From positions 1-40,290 of the forward strand of contig JAGTTR010000026.1 of NCBI GenBank assembly GCA_018223385.1: DNA of 40,290 bases, written 5' to 3'. The translations under genes and the position numbers were made by a program. Each line of letters begins with the position of its first letter. Position 1 is the first letter of the stretch. A model generated the notes under the pieces. The model searched no databases. It was not told the origin of the DNA and saw only the letters and a program-made list of their open reading frames with translations. The stretch comes from Oscillospiraceae bacterium Marseille-Q3528. GTDB lineage: Bacteria; Bacillota; Clostridia; Lachnospirales; Lachnospiraceae. Below are positions 16,214-24,593 of this stretch, one piece after another.

Positions 16214-16837
16214 ATGAAAGTATTGCTGATTAACGGAAGCCCGAATGAAAAGGGATGTACATGGAGAGCACTGAAGGAAGTGGCTGACACACTGGAAAAA
16301 GAAGGCGTGGAGTCTGAGATCCTTCATATTGGAAAGAAGCCCATCGGCGGATGTATTGGCTGCGGCGGATGTTCCAAGAACAACGGACGCTGCGTATTTA
16401 ACAACGATCCGGTCAATGAAGTGCTGGACAAGATGGAGACTGCGGACGGCCTCATCGTCGGCTCTCCGGTTTACTTTGCATCTCCCAACGGCGCCCTGAT
16501 CTCTCTCATGGACAGAATCTTTATGGCAGGCGGCAATTTCCGCTTCAAACCCGCAGCCTGTGTTACTTCTGCAAGAAGAGGAGGAACGACAGCAACACTT
16601 GAAGTCATGAACAAGTACTTCCTGATGTCTGAGATGCCCATCGTTTCTGCCAACTATTGCAACATGGTACACGGCCATGAGGCAGCAGAGGTAGAGAAGG
16701 ACGAGGAAGGCTTACAGATCATGCGCACCCTTGGAAGAAACATGGCATTTATGCTCAAATGTCTCAAGGCAGGCGCAGATGCAGGCGTTGCAAAACCGGA
16801 GAAAGAGGCAAAGATCAAGACCAGCTATATCAGATAA
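16214..16837 (+). CDS. NAD(P)H-dependent FMN reductase/iron-sulfur flavoprotein family
   Basis: 207 residues of flavodoxin-like fold. The N-terminal phosphate loop LLINGSPNEKGCT (about residues 4-16) and GSPVYFASPNG (near 90) bind FMN. A compact Cys cluster, Cys47, Cys50, Cys53 and Cys60 in CIGCGGCSKNNGRC, matches the [4Fe-4S] site of archaeal and clostridial iron-sulfur flavoproteins. AGGAAGGAG precedes the ATG. It probably shuttles electrons, perhaps with the flavin-reductase-domain protein upstream. A strong terminator follows. Confidence 0.88.
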   Translation: MKVLLINGSPNEKGCTWRALKEVADTLEKEGVESEILHIGKKPIGGCIGCGGCSKNNGRCVFNNDPVNEVLDKMETADGLIVGSPVYFASPNGALISLMDRIFMAGGNFRFKPAACVTSARRGGTTATLEVMNKYFLMSEMPIVSANYCNMVHGHEAAEVEKDEEGLQIMRTLGRNMAFMLKCLKAGADAGVAKPEKEAKIKTSYIR

Positions 16838-16872
16838 GCGACAGCTATTTATATAGGTAACGATTTTTTTGA

Positions 16873-16938
16873 AAAAGGATTTCCCATCAGGCAGTGTCAG
16901 AGGACAGATATTGCCGCGGGGAATCCTTTTCTTTTTTT
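16873..16938 (+). terminator. Strong terminator after the flavoprotein gene
   Basis: AAAAGGATTTCCC pairs with GGGAATCCTTTT, with an inner hairpin, then a run of seven T at 16932-16938. Confidence 0.85.
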
Positions 16939-17085
16939 ACAGAAAACATTCATGCAAAGAAATGCAATGTGTCAGCCAAGTTAGCTAATGTACTTCCATG
17001 ACAGAAAAAGGTAAAGTAATATCAACGGGATATGAGAATATCCGAAAATATGCAAACATGCTTTAAAGAGAAGGAGAGAGCAAAA

Positions 17086-17754
17086 ATGGAAAACAGACCT
17101 GAATTAATTGTCATGCTGACACATAATGATGTAACAGTGAAAAATGCAAAGGAAGTATTTGAGGAGTGCAAGAACTCCAAAGCAAACTTCTGGGGCTTCA
17201 AAGAAGTAGGTATTCCGCTTGACGAGATGAAAGAGCTTTACAGCTACATGAAGCAGTGCGGCAAGACCACATTCCTTGAGGTTGTTGCATACACAGAGGA
17301 AGAGTGCATGGAAGGCGCAAAGATGGGTGTTGCTTGTGGCGTAGATTACCTGCTGGGAACCCTGTACTTTGATTCCATCAACGACTACTGCAAAGAGAAC
17401 GGCATGAAGTACCTTCCTTTCGTAGGAACCATCGAGGGCAGACCTTCCGTTCTGAAGGGAACCATGGAAGAGATCATCGAGCAGGGCAAACAGTGCCTGG
17501 CTAAGGGCGTTGCAGGTTTCGACCTTCTTGGATATCGTTATGTAGGCGATGCTGTAGAGCTGAACCGTCGTTTTGTTGCTGAGACTCCCGCTCCGGTTGT
17601 TCTGGCAGGCAGCGTAAACAGCTACCAGAGACTTGACGAGGTAAAGGCAGCTAACCCGTGGGCATTCACCATCGGCGGCGCATTCTTCGAGAACAAGTTC
17701 GACGGCACATTCGCTGAGCAGATCGACAAGGTTGTTGACTACATCAACAAATAA
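17086..17754 (+). CDS. Uncharacterised predicted TIM-barrel protein, paralogue B
   Basis: 222 residues, about half identical by eye to the protein at 13352 along its full length. I chose the ATG at 17086 (AAGGAGAG 8 bases upstream), which gives the same N-terminus as the paralogue; an in-frame ATG at 17032 lacks support. Shared blocks: ELIVMLTHNDVTV, KTTFLEVV, YTEEECM, DYLLGTLYFDS, LLGYRY, VLAGS and PWxFTxG. The order of strands again suggests a beta/alpha barrel with phosphate-binding loops near the C-terminus. It heads the second half of the cluster, upstream of the PEBP protein, kinase and isomerase. Codon use is strongly biased, suggesting an abundant enzyme. Function unknown. Confidence 0.78.
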   Translation: MENRPELIVMLTHNDVTVKNAKEVFEECKNSKANFWGFKEVGIPLDEMKELYSYMKQCGKTTFLEVVAYTEEECMEGAKMGVACGVDYLLGTLYFDSINDYCKENGMKYLPFVGTIEGRPSVLKGTMEEIIEQGKQCLAKGVAGFDLLGYRYVGDAVELNRRFVAETPAPVVLAGSVNSYQRLDEVKAANPWAFTIGGAFFENKFDGTFAEQIDKVVDYINK

Positions 17755-17779
17755 TCGCATACGCAAAGGAGACGAAAAG

Positions 17780-18283
17780 ATGGGCTTAATTTTAAAATCC
17801 GATGCATTTGTAAACGGCGCGATCGCCGGAAAATACGGCAAGGAATCTTCTGACGTGCAGGAGGGCATCCCGCAGCTGTCCTTCCCTATCAGCTGGGAAG
17901 GTGCGCCGGAAGGAACCAAATCCTACGCACTGGTATTTATTGATTATGACAACGTCATCGGCGAGGGCTTTATCTGGCTCCACTGGCTGGCAGCAAATAT
18001 CCCGGCATCCGCAAACGGACTGGCTGAGGATGCTTCCAGAAATGACAAATCTTTTATCCAGGGCAAGAATACCTGGGCATTCCAGCTGGGACTGGACAAT
18101 CCGGTATGCAACCGTTTCGGCGGCCCGGCTCCGGAGGATCGTCCGCACGAGTATGAGCTGCAGCTGTTCGCGCTGAGCGAGGTGCTGGACTTAAAGGATG
18201 GCTATTACTATAACGAATTCTTAAAAGAGATCCGCGGTAAGGTTCTGGATACCGCAGTGATCCGCGGCGTATACAACAACTAA
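17780..18283 (+). CDS. YbhB/YbcL-type PEBP-like protein
   Basis: 167 residues matching the phosphatidylethanolamine-binding/Raf-kinase-inhibitor-like family. Visible family pieces: QLSFPISWEGAPEGTKSYAL, a D-x-D pair in FIDYDNV, WLHWLAANIPAS, and the FGGPAPEDRPHEYELQLFAL segment that forms the anion-binding pocket. AAAGGAGA precedes the ATG at 17780. It is 25 bases after the TIM-barrel gene and 26 before the kinase, so it is part of that operon. The bacterial family has no settled function; its place here suggests binding of a phosphorylated or anionic metabolite (inference). Confidence 0.88.
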   Translation: MGLILKSDAFVNGAIAGKYGKESSDVQEGIPQLSFPISWEGAPEGTKSYALVFIDYDNVIGEGFIWLHWLAANIPASANGLAEDASRNDKSFIQGKNTWAFQLGLDNPVCNRFGGPAPEDRPHEYELQLFALSEVLDLKDGYYYNEFLKEIRGKVLDTAVIRGVYNN

Positions 18284-18309
18284 TCCATTTGGAGAGCAGG
18301 AGGGAAACC

Positions 18310-19842
18310 ATGGGTAAATACATATTAGGAATTGATCTGGGGACAACTTCCCTGAAAGCCGCTGTTTATGACCATTCCGGTACCAAACAGGCGGATGCGG
18401 TGATCGAGTATTCCCTGCTCACACCTCAGGCAAATTTTGTCGAGGTTCCCTGTGAGGTTTACATGGATACGATCAAGGAAAGCATGCAGAAGCTGCGCGA
18501 CAAGGGCGTAGACACGACAGAGATCTCTGTTGTGGGCTTCTCCGTACAGGGAGAGACACTGATGTTGCTGGACGAGGCTGGCAAACCGCTGGACAACGCA
18601 GTCGTATGGATGGACAACAGAGGAGGCAAGCAGGCAGAGGAACTCAGAGCAAAATTCGGAGATGAGCTTTGCTATCAGATTACGGGACAGGTAAGCTTCG
18701 AGGCAAACTGGCCGGCAGCCAAGCTGCTCTGGTACAAGCAGAACCGCCCGGACATTTTCGAGAAGACGAGACATTTCCTTCTTCTGGAAGACTATGTGAT
18801 TTATCTGCTGACCGGAAAGTTCGTGGCAGAAGGTTCCCTTCTGACCTCTACGGAGTACTGGGATATCCGGACCAAGAAATACTGGCCGGAGATGCTGGAA
18901 TATATTGGAATCAAGGAAGAATATCTTCCGGAAGTGCGTGAATCCGGCGAAGCCATCGGTACCGTACTGCCCGAGATGGCAGAGGCACTGGGCATTGCAA
19001 AGGATGCCGTGATCACCACAGGCTGCCTGGATCAGGCAGCAGGAGCCATCGGTGTCGGAAACATCCGTCCGGGTATTTTCTCTGAAAATATCGGTTCTGC
19101 GCTGGCCATCTGTGTGCCGACGAAGAAGCTCACCTACGATCCCAACCGACAGATGCCGGTGCACTATTTTGCAACACCGGACACCTACATGATGCATACC
19201 TTCACCACCGGCGGCATGTGCCTGCGCTGGTTCAGGGATGTGTTCTGCCAGGATGAGATCAGCATGCAGGAGTTGACGGATATTGACGCTTACGATCTGC
19301 TGAACAAAGAAGTAGACCGCACACCCGCAGGCGCAGACGGCCTCATCATGCTGCCGCATCTGCAGGGATCTCTGGCACCTGATGTAAACTTGAATGCAAA
19401 GGGCGTTTTCTATGGAATGACCCTTCAGCATAAAAAACCGCACTTTGCCCGTGCGATCATGGAGAGCCTTGGCTACCTGATCTGCCGGAACCTGGAAGCC
19501 ATCGAGGCAATGGGACTGGAAGTGAAGGAGATCCGTACCATGGGCGGCGGTTCCAAGTCCGATACATGGAATCAGATCAAAGCAGACATCACAGGAAAGA
19601 CACTGAACGTGACTTATTCCTCTCAGGATACCGCATGCCTGGGCGCTGCGATCCTGGCCGGAAAGGCTGCCGGAATCTTCGACGATATCACATCTGCCGT
19701 AGATTCTATGGTAAAGATCAGAAAGAGCTTTGTTCCGAATCCGGACAACCGTCATGTATATGACAGACAGTATCTGAAATTCAAGATGCTCTTCAATTCT
19801 CTCACCGAGCTGTTCGATGAGGATGCGAAGGACAACGAGTAA
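18310..19842 (+). CDS. FGGY-family sugar kinase
   Basis: 510 residues, close in form to xylulokinase. ATP site: ILGIDLGTTSLKAAVYD at the N-terminus; substrate region: WMDNRG; catalytic base probably Asp241 in TTGCLDQAAGAIGVG; adenosine motif: MGGGSKSDTWNQIKADI. I chose the ATG at 18310, preceded by AGCAGGAGGG; an in-frame ATG at 18289 lacks a ribosome site. It phosphorylates a ketose or similar polyol; FGGY specificity cannot be assigned reliably by eye. It is directly followed by the isomerase-like gene, which supports an isomerase-then-kinase pathway. Confidence 0.92.
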   Translation: MGKYILGIDLGTTSLKAAVYDHSGTKQADAVIEYSLLTPQANFVEVPCEVYMDTIKESMQKLRDKGVDTTEISVVGFSVQGETLMLLDEAGKPLDNAVVWMDNRGGKQAEELRAKFGDELCYQITGQVSFEANWPAAKLLWYKQNRPDIFEKTRHFLLLEDYVIYLLTGKFVAEGSLLTSTEYWDIRTKKYWPEMLEYIGIKEEYLPEVRESGEAIGTVLPEMAEALGIAKDAVITTGCLDQAAGAIGVGNIRPGIFSENIGSALAICVPTKKLTYDPNRQMPVHYFATPDTYMMHTFTTGGMCLRWFRDVFCQDEISMQELTDIDAYDLLNKEVDRTPAGADGLIMLPHLQGSLAPDVNLNAKGVFYGMTLQHKKPHFARAIMESLGYLICRNLEAIEAMGLEVKEIRTMGGGSKSDTWNQIKADITGKTLNVTYSSQDTACLGAAILAGKAAGIFDDITSAVDSMVKIRKSFVPNPDNRHVYDRQYLKFKMLFNSLTELFDEDAKDNE

Positions 19843-19874
19843 AATAAAAATATAAACAACAGGAGGATATGACA

Positions 19875-21218
19875 ATGGCAAAACCGAAAATGGGTCTTGT
19901 AGGACTGTGCAGCCACTTCGAGAGCGGCGGACAGAGACATGATGAGTTAATTTCTTCAGCAGCAAAGGCAATGGAAGCTGCAGGTATCGATGTAGTAGTA
20001 GCAAACCGTTCCGTTTGGGATCCGGTAGACGCTATGGACGTATGCGATCAGTTCAAGGAAGCCGGCATCGAGTCCGTTGCAATTATGTTTGTGACATGGG
20101 CTACCGATGATATGCCTTACCTGTTCATCAACGAGCTGAAAGTTCCCGTTCTGTTCTGGGCAGTTCCGTATCCGGAGACCTTCTCCATCGGCTGTGTACA
20201 GGAGGCAGGCGGCGTATTAAAGGCTGAGGGCATCCATTTTGAGTATGTATACGGCCTGGCAGACGATGCAGCCCTGATCGCAAAGGTGAAAATGGCAGCA
20301 GAGGCAGCACAGATCGTAAAGAAAGTAAAATCCATGCGTATCTGCCTGATGGGACCCCGTCAGACATGGCGTGCAGCTGGCCCGCAGGATATGACCACAG
20401 AGGAGTGGGAGTTCTCCGAGAAATTCGGCTCCACCATCATCCATACAAGAATCGACGACGTAGAGGATGCTGCAAGAAATATTCCCGATGCAGATGCAAA
20501 GGAAGTATTCGAGAAAGAGCTGAAAGCCATCACCGGTAAGCAGGTCAATGTCAGCGAAGAGTGCCTGCTCTGGATGACCAAGATGTACATGGCTACCAAG
20601 TCCCTGGTAGACGCTATGCATCTGGATGCTGTGGCAGCTGAGTGCTATCCGGCATACAGCGGACTGATGAACCAGACAGCTTCCTGGCTGTGCGAGCAGG
20701 GCATCATCTGCGATACCGAGGGTGATATCGCTCACGTAGTAGTACAGCAGATGCTCAACATGGCTGCAAACGGCGGCGCTTGCGCACTGGGTGAGATCGG
20801 CGCCTTCGACGACAAGGCTGGCTATGTAACCATCTGCCACGAGGGCAGCACCGCTCCGTCTCTGGCAGAGAGCCTTGACAAGGTTGCAGTAAACGCATCC
20901 GGCGATATGGGCGCATTTATCGGTGTGCCGATGAAGGCTATGGATAAAGTAACCTACTGCGATATGCAGGGCTTCGCAGGCAACTACCAGCTCTTCGCTG
21001 CTAAGGGATCCACCCTTCCGGTAAGTCATGACGAGTGGGTAGAGGCTGGTTCCAAGCTGGTTGTAAAACTCAAAGATGAGAAGGCTGCACCGAGCGAGAT
21101 CGTTAACAGCATGATCCGTTCCGGCCTGCATCATCACATCATCATCAAAGAGGGCGACTACGTTGCACTTCTGCAGATGGTGGCAAAATATATGAATGTA
21201 AAGGTAACAGAGGTTTAA
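19875..21218 (+). CDS. L-fucose/L-arabinose isomerase-like protein
   Basis: 447 residues resembling the sugar isomerase superfamily (fucose/arabinose isomerase fold). The N-terminal Rossmann-like part contains GLVGLCSHFESGG and FVTWATDDMPYLF. The C-terminal part holds the acidic and His residues expected for a Mn2+ site (ECYPAYSGLMNQTASWLCE and SGLHHHIIIKEGDY). I chose the ATG at 19875, 8 bases after AGGAGG; the ATG at 19869 is too close to it. It presumably interconverts an aldose and the ketose used by the kinase just upstream. Heavily biased codons suggest strong expression. The sugar is unknown. A perfect terminator ends the operon. Confidence 0.8.
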   Translation: MAKPKMGLVGLCSHFESGGQRHDELISSAAKAMEAAGIDVVVANRSVWDPVDAMDVCDQFKEAGIESVAIMFVTWATDDMPYLFINELKVPVLFWAVPYPETFSIGCVQEAGGVLKAEGIHFEYVYGLADDAALIAKVKMAAEAAQIVKKVKSMRICLMGPRQTWRAAGPQDMTTEEWEFSEKFGSTIIHTRIDDVEDAARNIPDADAKEVFEKELKAITGKQVNVSEECLLWMTKMYMATKSLVDAMHLDAVAAECYPAYSGLMNQTASWLCEQGIICDTEGDIAHVVVQQMLNMAANGGACALGEIGAFDDKAGYVTICHEGSTAPSLAESLDKVAVNASGDMGAFIGVPMKAMDKVTYCDMQGFAGNYQLFAAKGSTLPVSHDEWVEAGSKLVVKLKDEKAAPSEIVNSMIRSGLHHHIIIKEGDYVALLQMVAKYMNVKVTEV

Positions 21219-21241
21219 AAACAGACCATTACGGGATACGA

Positions 21242-21271
21242 AAGGGGAAGAGCGCGGGCTCTTCCCCTTTT
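21242..21271 (+). terminator. Terminator of the sugar cluster
   Basis: AAGGGGAAGAGC pairs with GCTCTTCCCCTT across a 4-base loop and ends in TTTT. Very strong stem. Confidence 0.93.
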
Positions 21272-21281
21272 CATATTTTAT

Positions 21282-21441
21282 GATAGTTCACACGCGCCAT
21301 TCGCAAAACCGCATCTTCGATGCTCTCCGCTGCGTTGCAGCTCATTTTTACTCATAAACTGGCGCTCCCTTCGTAGATTTCTGTATCCAGCCTTTCATGC
21401 GAGCATGAAGTCTGGATACATGAATCTACGAGTGAACTATA
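21282..21441 (+). repeat. MITE-like palindromic element, copy A
   Basis: About 160 bases bounded by GATAGTTCAC (21282-21291) and GTGAACTATA (21432-21441). Left domain: GCGCCA (21294-21299) pairs with TGGCGC (21360-21365). Right domain: a long hairpin, TCGTAGATT...TGTATCCAG...TTCATGC pairing with GCATGAA...CTGGATACA...AATCTACGA (21371-21431). The same plan recurs at 36833 (reversed) and 39816. It codes for nothing. It ends 34 bases before the -35 box of the next gene. Confidence 0.85.
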
Positions 21442-21474
21442 TTCCTTATATTTTTCTTAAAACGGTGCTTTTGG

Positions 21475-21504
21475 TTGACAGCGCCCCGTAAAACTCACTA
21501 TAAT
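21475..21504 (+). promoter_or_regulatory. Strong promoter of the SH3 membrane protein
   Basis: Perfect TTGACA (21475-21480), 18-base spacer, perfect TATAAT (21499-21504), about 80 bases before the start codon. Confidence 0.85.
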
Positions 21505-21583
21505 AGACAATTAGTGAGAAAGAAATAAAGACGACTTAGAAATAAGAAGACACAAAAGCAAATGAGCAAATGAAGGAATGTAA

Positions 21584-23887
21584 ATGGAAGGAGCCGAGTA
21601 CAAGGTGAGAAAGAATACAGCATGGAAGAGAGTGCTCTGCGCAGCCTGTGCAGTGCTGACGGCGGGCGTGATGACTCTTCAGACGGGATTTGTCAGTCTG
21701 GCATATCCCAGCAGCGGAACGATCAACGATACAGGAGTGAATATCCGGTCCACATCGGATTCCAGCAGCTCAGATAACGTGATGAAGAAGTCTGAGACGG
21801 GCATGGAGGTGTCCGTTCTGGGAGAGGAGACCGGCAGCGACGGCAATACGTGGCTGAAGGTATCCTACAACGACAACGGCACGGAGCGGATCGGCTATAT
21901 CCGTTCAGATTATGTGGATATTGCCGGGGATACCAATGGCGGTGACGGGCAGGAGGTGCCTGCAGATGGTACCGACGGAGCAGATGGCACACAGGCGGAG
22001 ACGACTACTTCTGTCACCAACGGCGATAAGAATCCCGACGGTCTGACACCCATTGAGGGGCTGGACGACGGCCTGTCCTGCTATCTGGACGTTGACCAGG
22101 CACATTTTTATATCAATCAGAGCTTTACCGATGATATGATCCCGGACGGCTTCTACCGCACGGAGGTAGACTACCGGAACAACCAGATCCAGGTGGTGAA
22201 GTCTTATGATATCGAGCTTTATCTCGTGTATCTGACCAGCTATGATGACCAGACCACCTCTGACTGGTATGTGTATGACGCAGAGGCTCAGGGCTTCTCC
22301 TACTGCATCAAACTGCAGACCATGCAGGGCAAATACCTGTATATGCTGGATACCTTCGGTGCCGGCCAGATGGATTTCGGCTACGAGGAGACCACACTGG
22401 AGATCGACGGCAAGAGGGTACAGGCATGGCAGCTGACCCTGTCCGCCGAGGAAGACCTGACCGGAGAAAACCATAACTTCTATTATGTATTCGGTATCAA
22501 CCAGGACGGCGACAAGGGGCTGTACTCCTACTATGCCAAGGACGGCACTTACCAGAGAAATATTCTCACCGGCCTGGAGATCGTGGATGACCAGTACCTT
22601 TCCACAGAGGAGAACACGAAGCTGCTGGAGTCTCAGGTAAAGGAGCTCAAGCAGAAATACACCGATGATATGTCCAAGCGCTTCACCATCATCTGTGTGC
22701 TTATCGTTGTTTGCGTGCTGCTGCTGTTTGTTTCCATTCATATGGCACTGAAAGCCCGCAGACTGTCCGCAGATGTGGATGACGACGAGGACGATGAGGA
22801 CGATGAGATCGCTGTGAGCCGGGAGGAGAAGAAAGAAAAAGGCCGCGGCCGGAAGCTGTTTGGCAGAAAACGCGACGAAGACGACGAGGATGAGGAAGAT
22901 GACGACGACATTCTCGCCAGAACCGTATCCGGACAGCAGAATCCGGCTGCTGCAGAAAATACCCGGAAGCCTGCAGAAAATGCCGCTTACGGCCAGCAGC
23001 CCGAGGCAGCGACAGCGCGTGGCGGTTATGCCCAGACAGAGACGGTTGTCTATGGACAGCCTGCAGCGCAGGCGGATATGGATGCCGCAGGTGTACAGCA
23101 GACCGCTGCAGAGAGCCAGGATATTGATATTACCCCGGAAGATATTGAAGAGTTCAACAACGACCGGATTCCGGTGACATCCTTTGAGGAAACTGCTTCC
23201 CACGGCTATGAAGACGATGAGGAAGAGGATGATTACGATTATGAAGAGGACGACGAAGAAGAGGATGAGGACGACGAGGAAGAAGTAAGACCGAGACGCC
23301 GCGGATTTTTCTTTGGCCGCCATCGTGATGATGAAGACGATGAGGATGAAGAAGACGAGGACGATTACGACGAGGACGAAGAAGATGATGAAGACGAGGA
23401 CGATGAGGAAGAAGTAAGACCGAGACGCCGCGGATTTTTCTTTGGCCGCCGCCGTGATGATGACGATGAAGATGATGAGGATGACGACGAAGAGGAAGAT
23501 GACGATTACGACGAGGACGAAGAAGATGACGAAGACGAGGACGATGAGGAAGAAGTAAGACCGAGACGCCGTGGATTCTTCTTTGGCCGCCGCCGTGATG
23601 ACGACGATGACGATGATGAGGATGACGACGAAGACGACGAGGATGACGAGGACGAAGAGGACGACGAAGAAGAGGAAAAGATGAGTTGGTCCCGTTCCCG
23701 GCAGGCAGCCCGCGCAAGAGAGCGTCAGACATCCAGAGAAGAGAAGGCCAATAAGCAGTCCAGAGCTGCGGATTATGCCGAGAAGACTGTTGCAGCCAAG
23801 CGCAGCTCCCGGGCACCGGAGCCGGTCTATGGCGCGGATGATGACTTCGATCTGGAGTTCATCGACCTGGACGACGACGATCTGTAA
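21584..23887 (+). CDS. SH3-domain membrane protein with acidic repeat tail
   Basis: 767 residues, family not recognised as a whole. Parts in order: signal peptide (about 10-40, basic start, then LCAACAVLTAGVMTL); bacterial SH3 domain (about 48-115, VNIRSTSDSSSSDNVM to GYIRSDYVDI), usually a cell-wall binder; an extracellular domain without recognised fold (130-350); one transmembrane helix (about 367-390); then a predicted cytoplasmic tail of about 375 residues. The tail is extremely rich in Asp and Glu. It carries three copies of VRPRRRGFFFGR spaced 43 and 47 residues apart, separated by acidic runs, and ends in DLEFIDLDDDDL. ATG 21584 has GAAGGA upstream; a GTG at 21605 is an alternative giving a tighter signal peptide. 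It could couple the cell wall to a cytoplasmic partner (inference). Confidence 0.8.
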   Translation: MEGAEYKVRKNTAWKRVLCAACAVLTAGVMTLQTGFVSLAYPSSGTINDTGVNIRSTSDSSSSDNVMKKSETGMEVSVLGEETGSDGNTWLKVSYNDNGTERIGYIRSDYVDIAGDTNGGDGQEVPADGTDGADGTQAETTTSVTNGDKNPDGLTPIEGLDDGLSCYLDVDQAHFYINQSFTDDMIPDGFYRTEVDYRNNQIQVVKSYDIELYLVYLTSYDDQTTSDWYVYDAEAQGFSYCIKLQTMQGKYLYMLDTFGAGQMDFGYEETTLEIDGKRVQAWQLTLSAEEDLTGENHNFYYVFGINQDGDKGLYSYYAKDGTYQRNILTGLEIVDDQYLSTEENTKLLESQVKELKQKYTDDMSKRFTIICVLIVVCVLLLFVSIHMALKARRLSADVDDDEDDEDDEIAVSREEKKEKGRGRKLFGRKRDEDDEDEEDDDDILARTVSGQQNPAAAENTRKPAENAAYGQQPEAATARGGYAQTETVVYGQPAAQADMDAAGVQQTAAESQDIDITPEDIEEFNNDRIPVTSFEETASHGYEDDEEEDDYDYEEDDEEEDEDDEEEVRPRRRGFFFGRHRDDEDDEDEEDEDDYDEDEEDDEDEDDEEEVRPRRRGFFFGRRRDDDDEDDEDDDEEEDDDYDEDEEDDEDEDDEEEVRPRRRGFFFGRRRDDDDDDDEDDDEDDEDDEDEEDDEEEEKMSWSRSRQAARARERQTSREEKANKQSRAADYAEKTVAAKRSSRAPEPVYGADDDFDLEFIDLDDDDL
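23275..23594 (+). repeat. Three tandem coding repeats in the acidic tail
   Basis: The segment coding for EEEVRPRRRGFFFGR recurs at about 23275, 23404 and 23545, with periods of 129 and 141 bases. DNA identity is nearly complete over the basic motif. The linkers are GAC/GAT/GAA/GAG runs prone to slippage, so length variation between strains is expected. Confidence 0.9.
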
Positions 23888-23974
23888 AACGTGCGTCTGA
23901 CGGGAAAACAGTGTGTCCTGCGTAAGCGGGAGGCATTCTGAAAACGGATTTTCATGAATTCTTATAAAGAAAGA

Positions 23975-24010
23975 GAAACGGAGATGGGAGACTGTCTCCG
24001 TTTCTTAATT
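23975..24010 (+). terminator. Terminator after the SH3 membrane protein
   Basis: GAAACGGAGA (23975-23984) and TCTCCGTTTC (23995-24004) form a perfect 10-base stem followed by a T-rich tail. Confidence 0.85.
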
Positions 24011-24149
24011 TTATGGGAAATTGGTTGTACCACAAATAAGGCAATGTTTGGATTGGGAATGAATGTGAGAACAGTAGAACTATGGCAGGTGCGGACAATG
24101 GATGTGGCAGGAAGCTGGGGGGGAATAAAGGAGAAGTACAGGTTTGGGC

Positions 24150-24178
24150 TTGTCAGTACGTGCGATTTGTGCTATCCT
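24150..24178 (+). promoter_or_regulatory. Candidate promoter of the gntR-clpC unit
   Basis: TTGTCA (24150-24155), 17-base spacer, TATCCT (24173-24178), 28 bases before the regulator ATG. Nothing else was found between 24011 and 24149. No CtsR heptad repeats were seen. Confidence 0.5.
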
Positions 24179-24206
24179 GTGTATAACAAAAGATGGAAGT
24201 GATGAT

Positions 24207-24575
24207 ATGGTTATTAAGATTGACTTTAACAGTGACGAAGCGCTGTATATGCAGCTGCGGAATCAGATTATCGTGGGGATCGCGACTTCCCAGATTCAGG
24301 AGGGGGAATCCCTCCCTTCTGTGCGCCAGCTGGCGGATACGGTGGGCATCAACATGCATACCGTGAATAAGGCGTATACGCTGCTGAAGCAGGAAGGCTT
24401 CATCAAGCTTGACCGCCGCAAGGGCGCTGTCATCTCGCTGGATGTACATAAGCTGGAGGCGCTGGTGGAGCTGGAGCAGGATCTGCGGATCGTGCTGGCC
24501 AGAGGCCGCTGCCACAACATTACCAAAGAAGAGGTACATCAGCTCATTGATGATATTTATATGGAGTATGAATAA
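24207..24575 (+). CDS. GntR-family regulator, short YtrA-like type
   Basis: 122 residues. A winged helix-turn-helix fills most of the protein (about 10-75, with EALYMQLRNQIIVGI and SLPSVRQLADTVGINMHTVNKAYTLL), then a short helical tail of about 45 residues. This is the YtrA layout, which lacks a large ligand domain. I chose the ATG at 24207, preceded by GGAAG; earlier in-frame starts overlap the promoter. It ends 18 bases before clpC, so the two are one transcript. The regulator may autoregulate and thereby control clpC, in place of CtsR, but that is inference. Confidence 0.88.
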   Translation: MVIKIDFNSDEALYMQLRNQIIVGIATSQIQEGESLPSVRQLADTVGINMHTVNKAYTLLKQEGFIKLDRRKGAVISLDVHKLEALVELEQDLRIVLARGRCHNITKEEVHQLIDDIYMEYE

Positions 24576-24593
24576 GCAGGAGGATCAGACCAG

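Noticed and set aside
23154..23816. Minus-strand frame of 220 codons (His/Arg-rich) opposite the acidic tail
   Set aside because: It is the antisense of GAC/GAA/GAT runs. The plus-strand protein has a signal peptide, an SH3 domain, a promoter and a terminator.
23954..24202. 82-codon frame before the GntR gene
   Set aside because: It runs through a perfect intrinsic terminator and the GntR promoter, so it is spacer.
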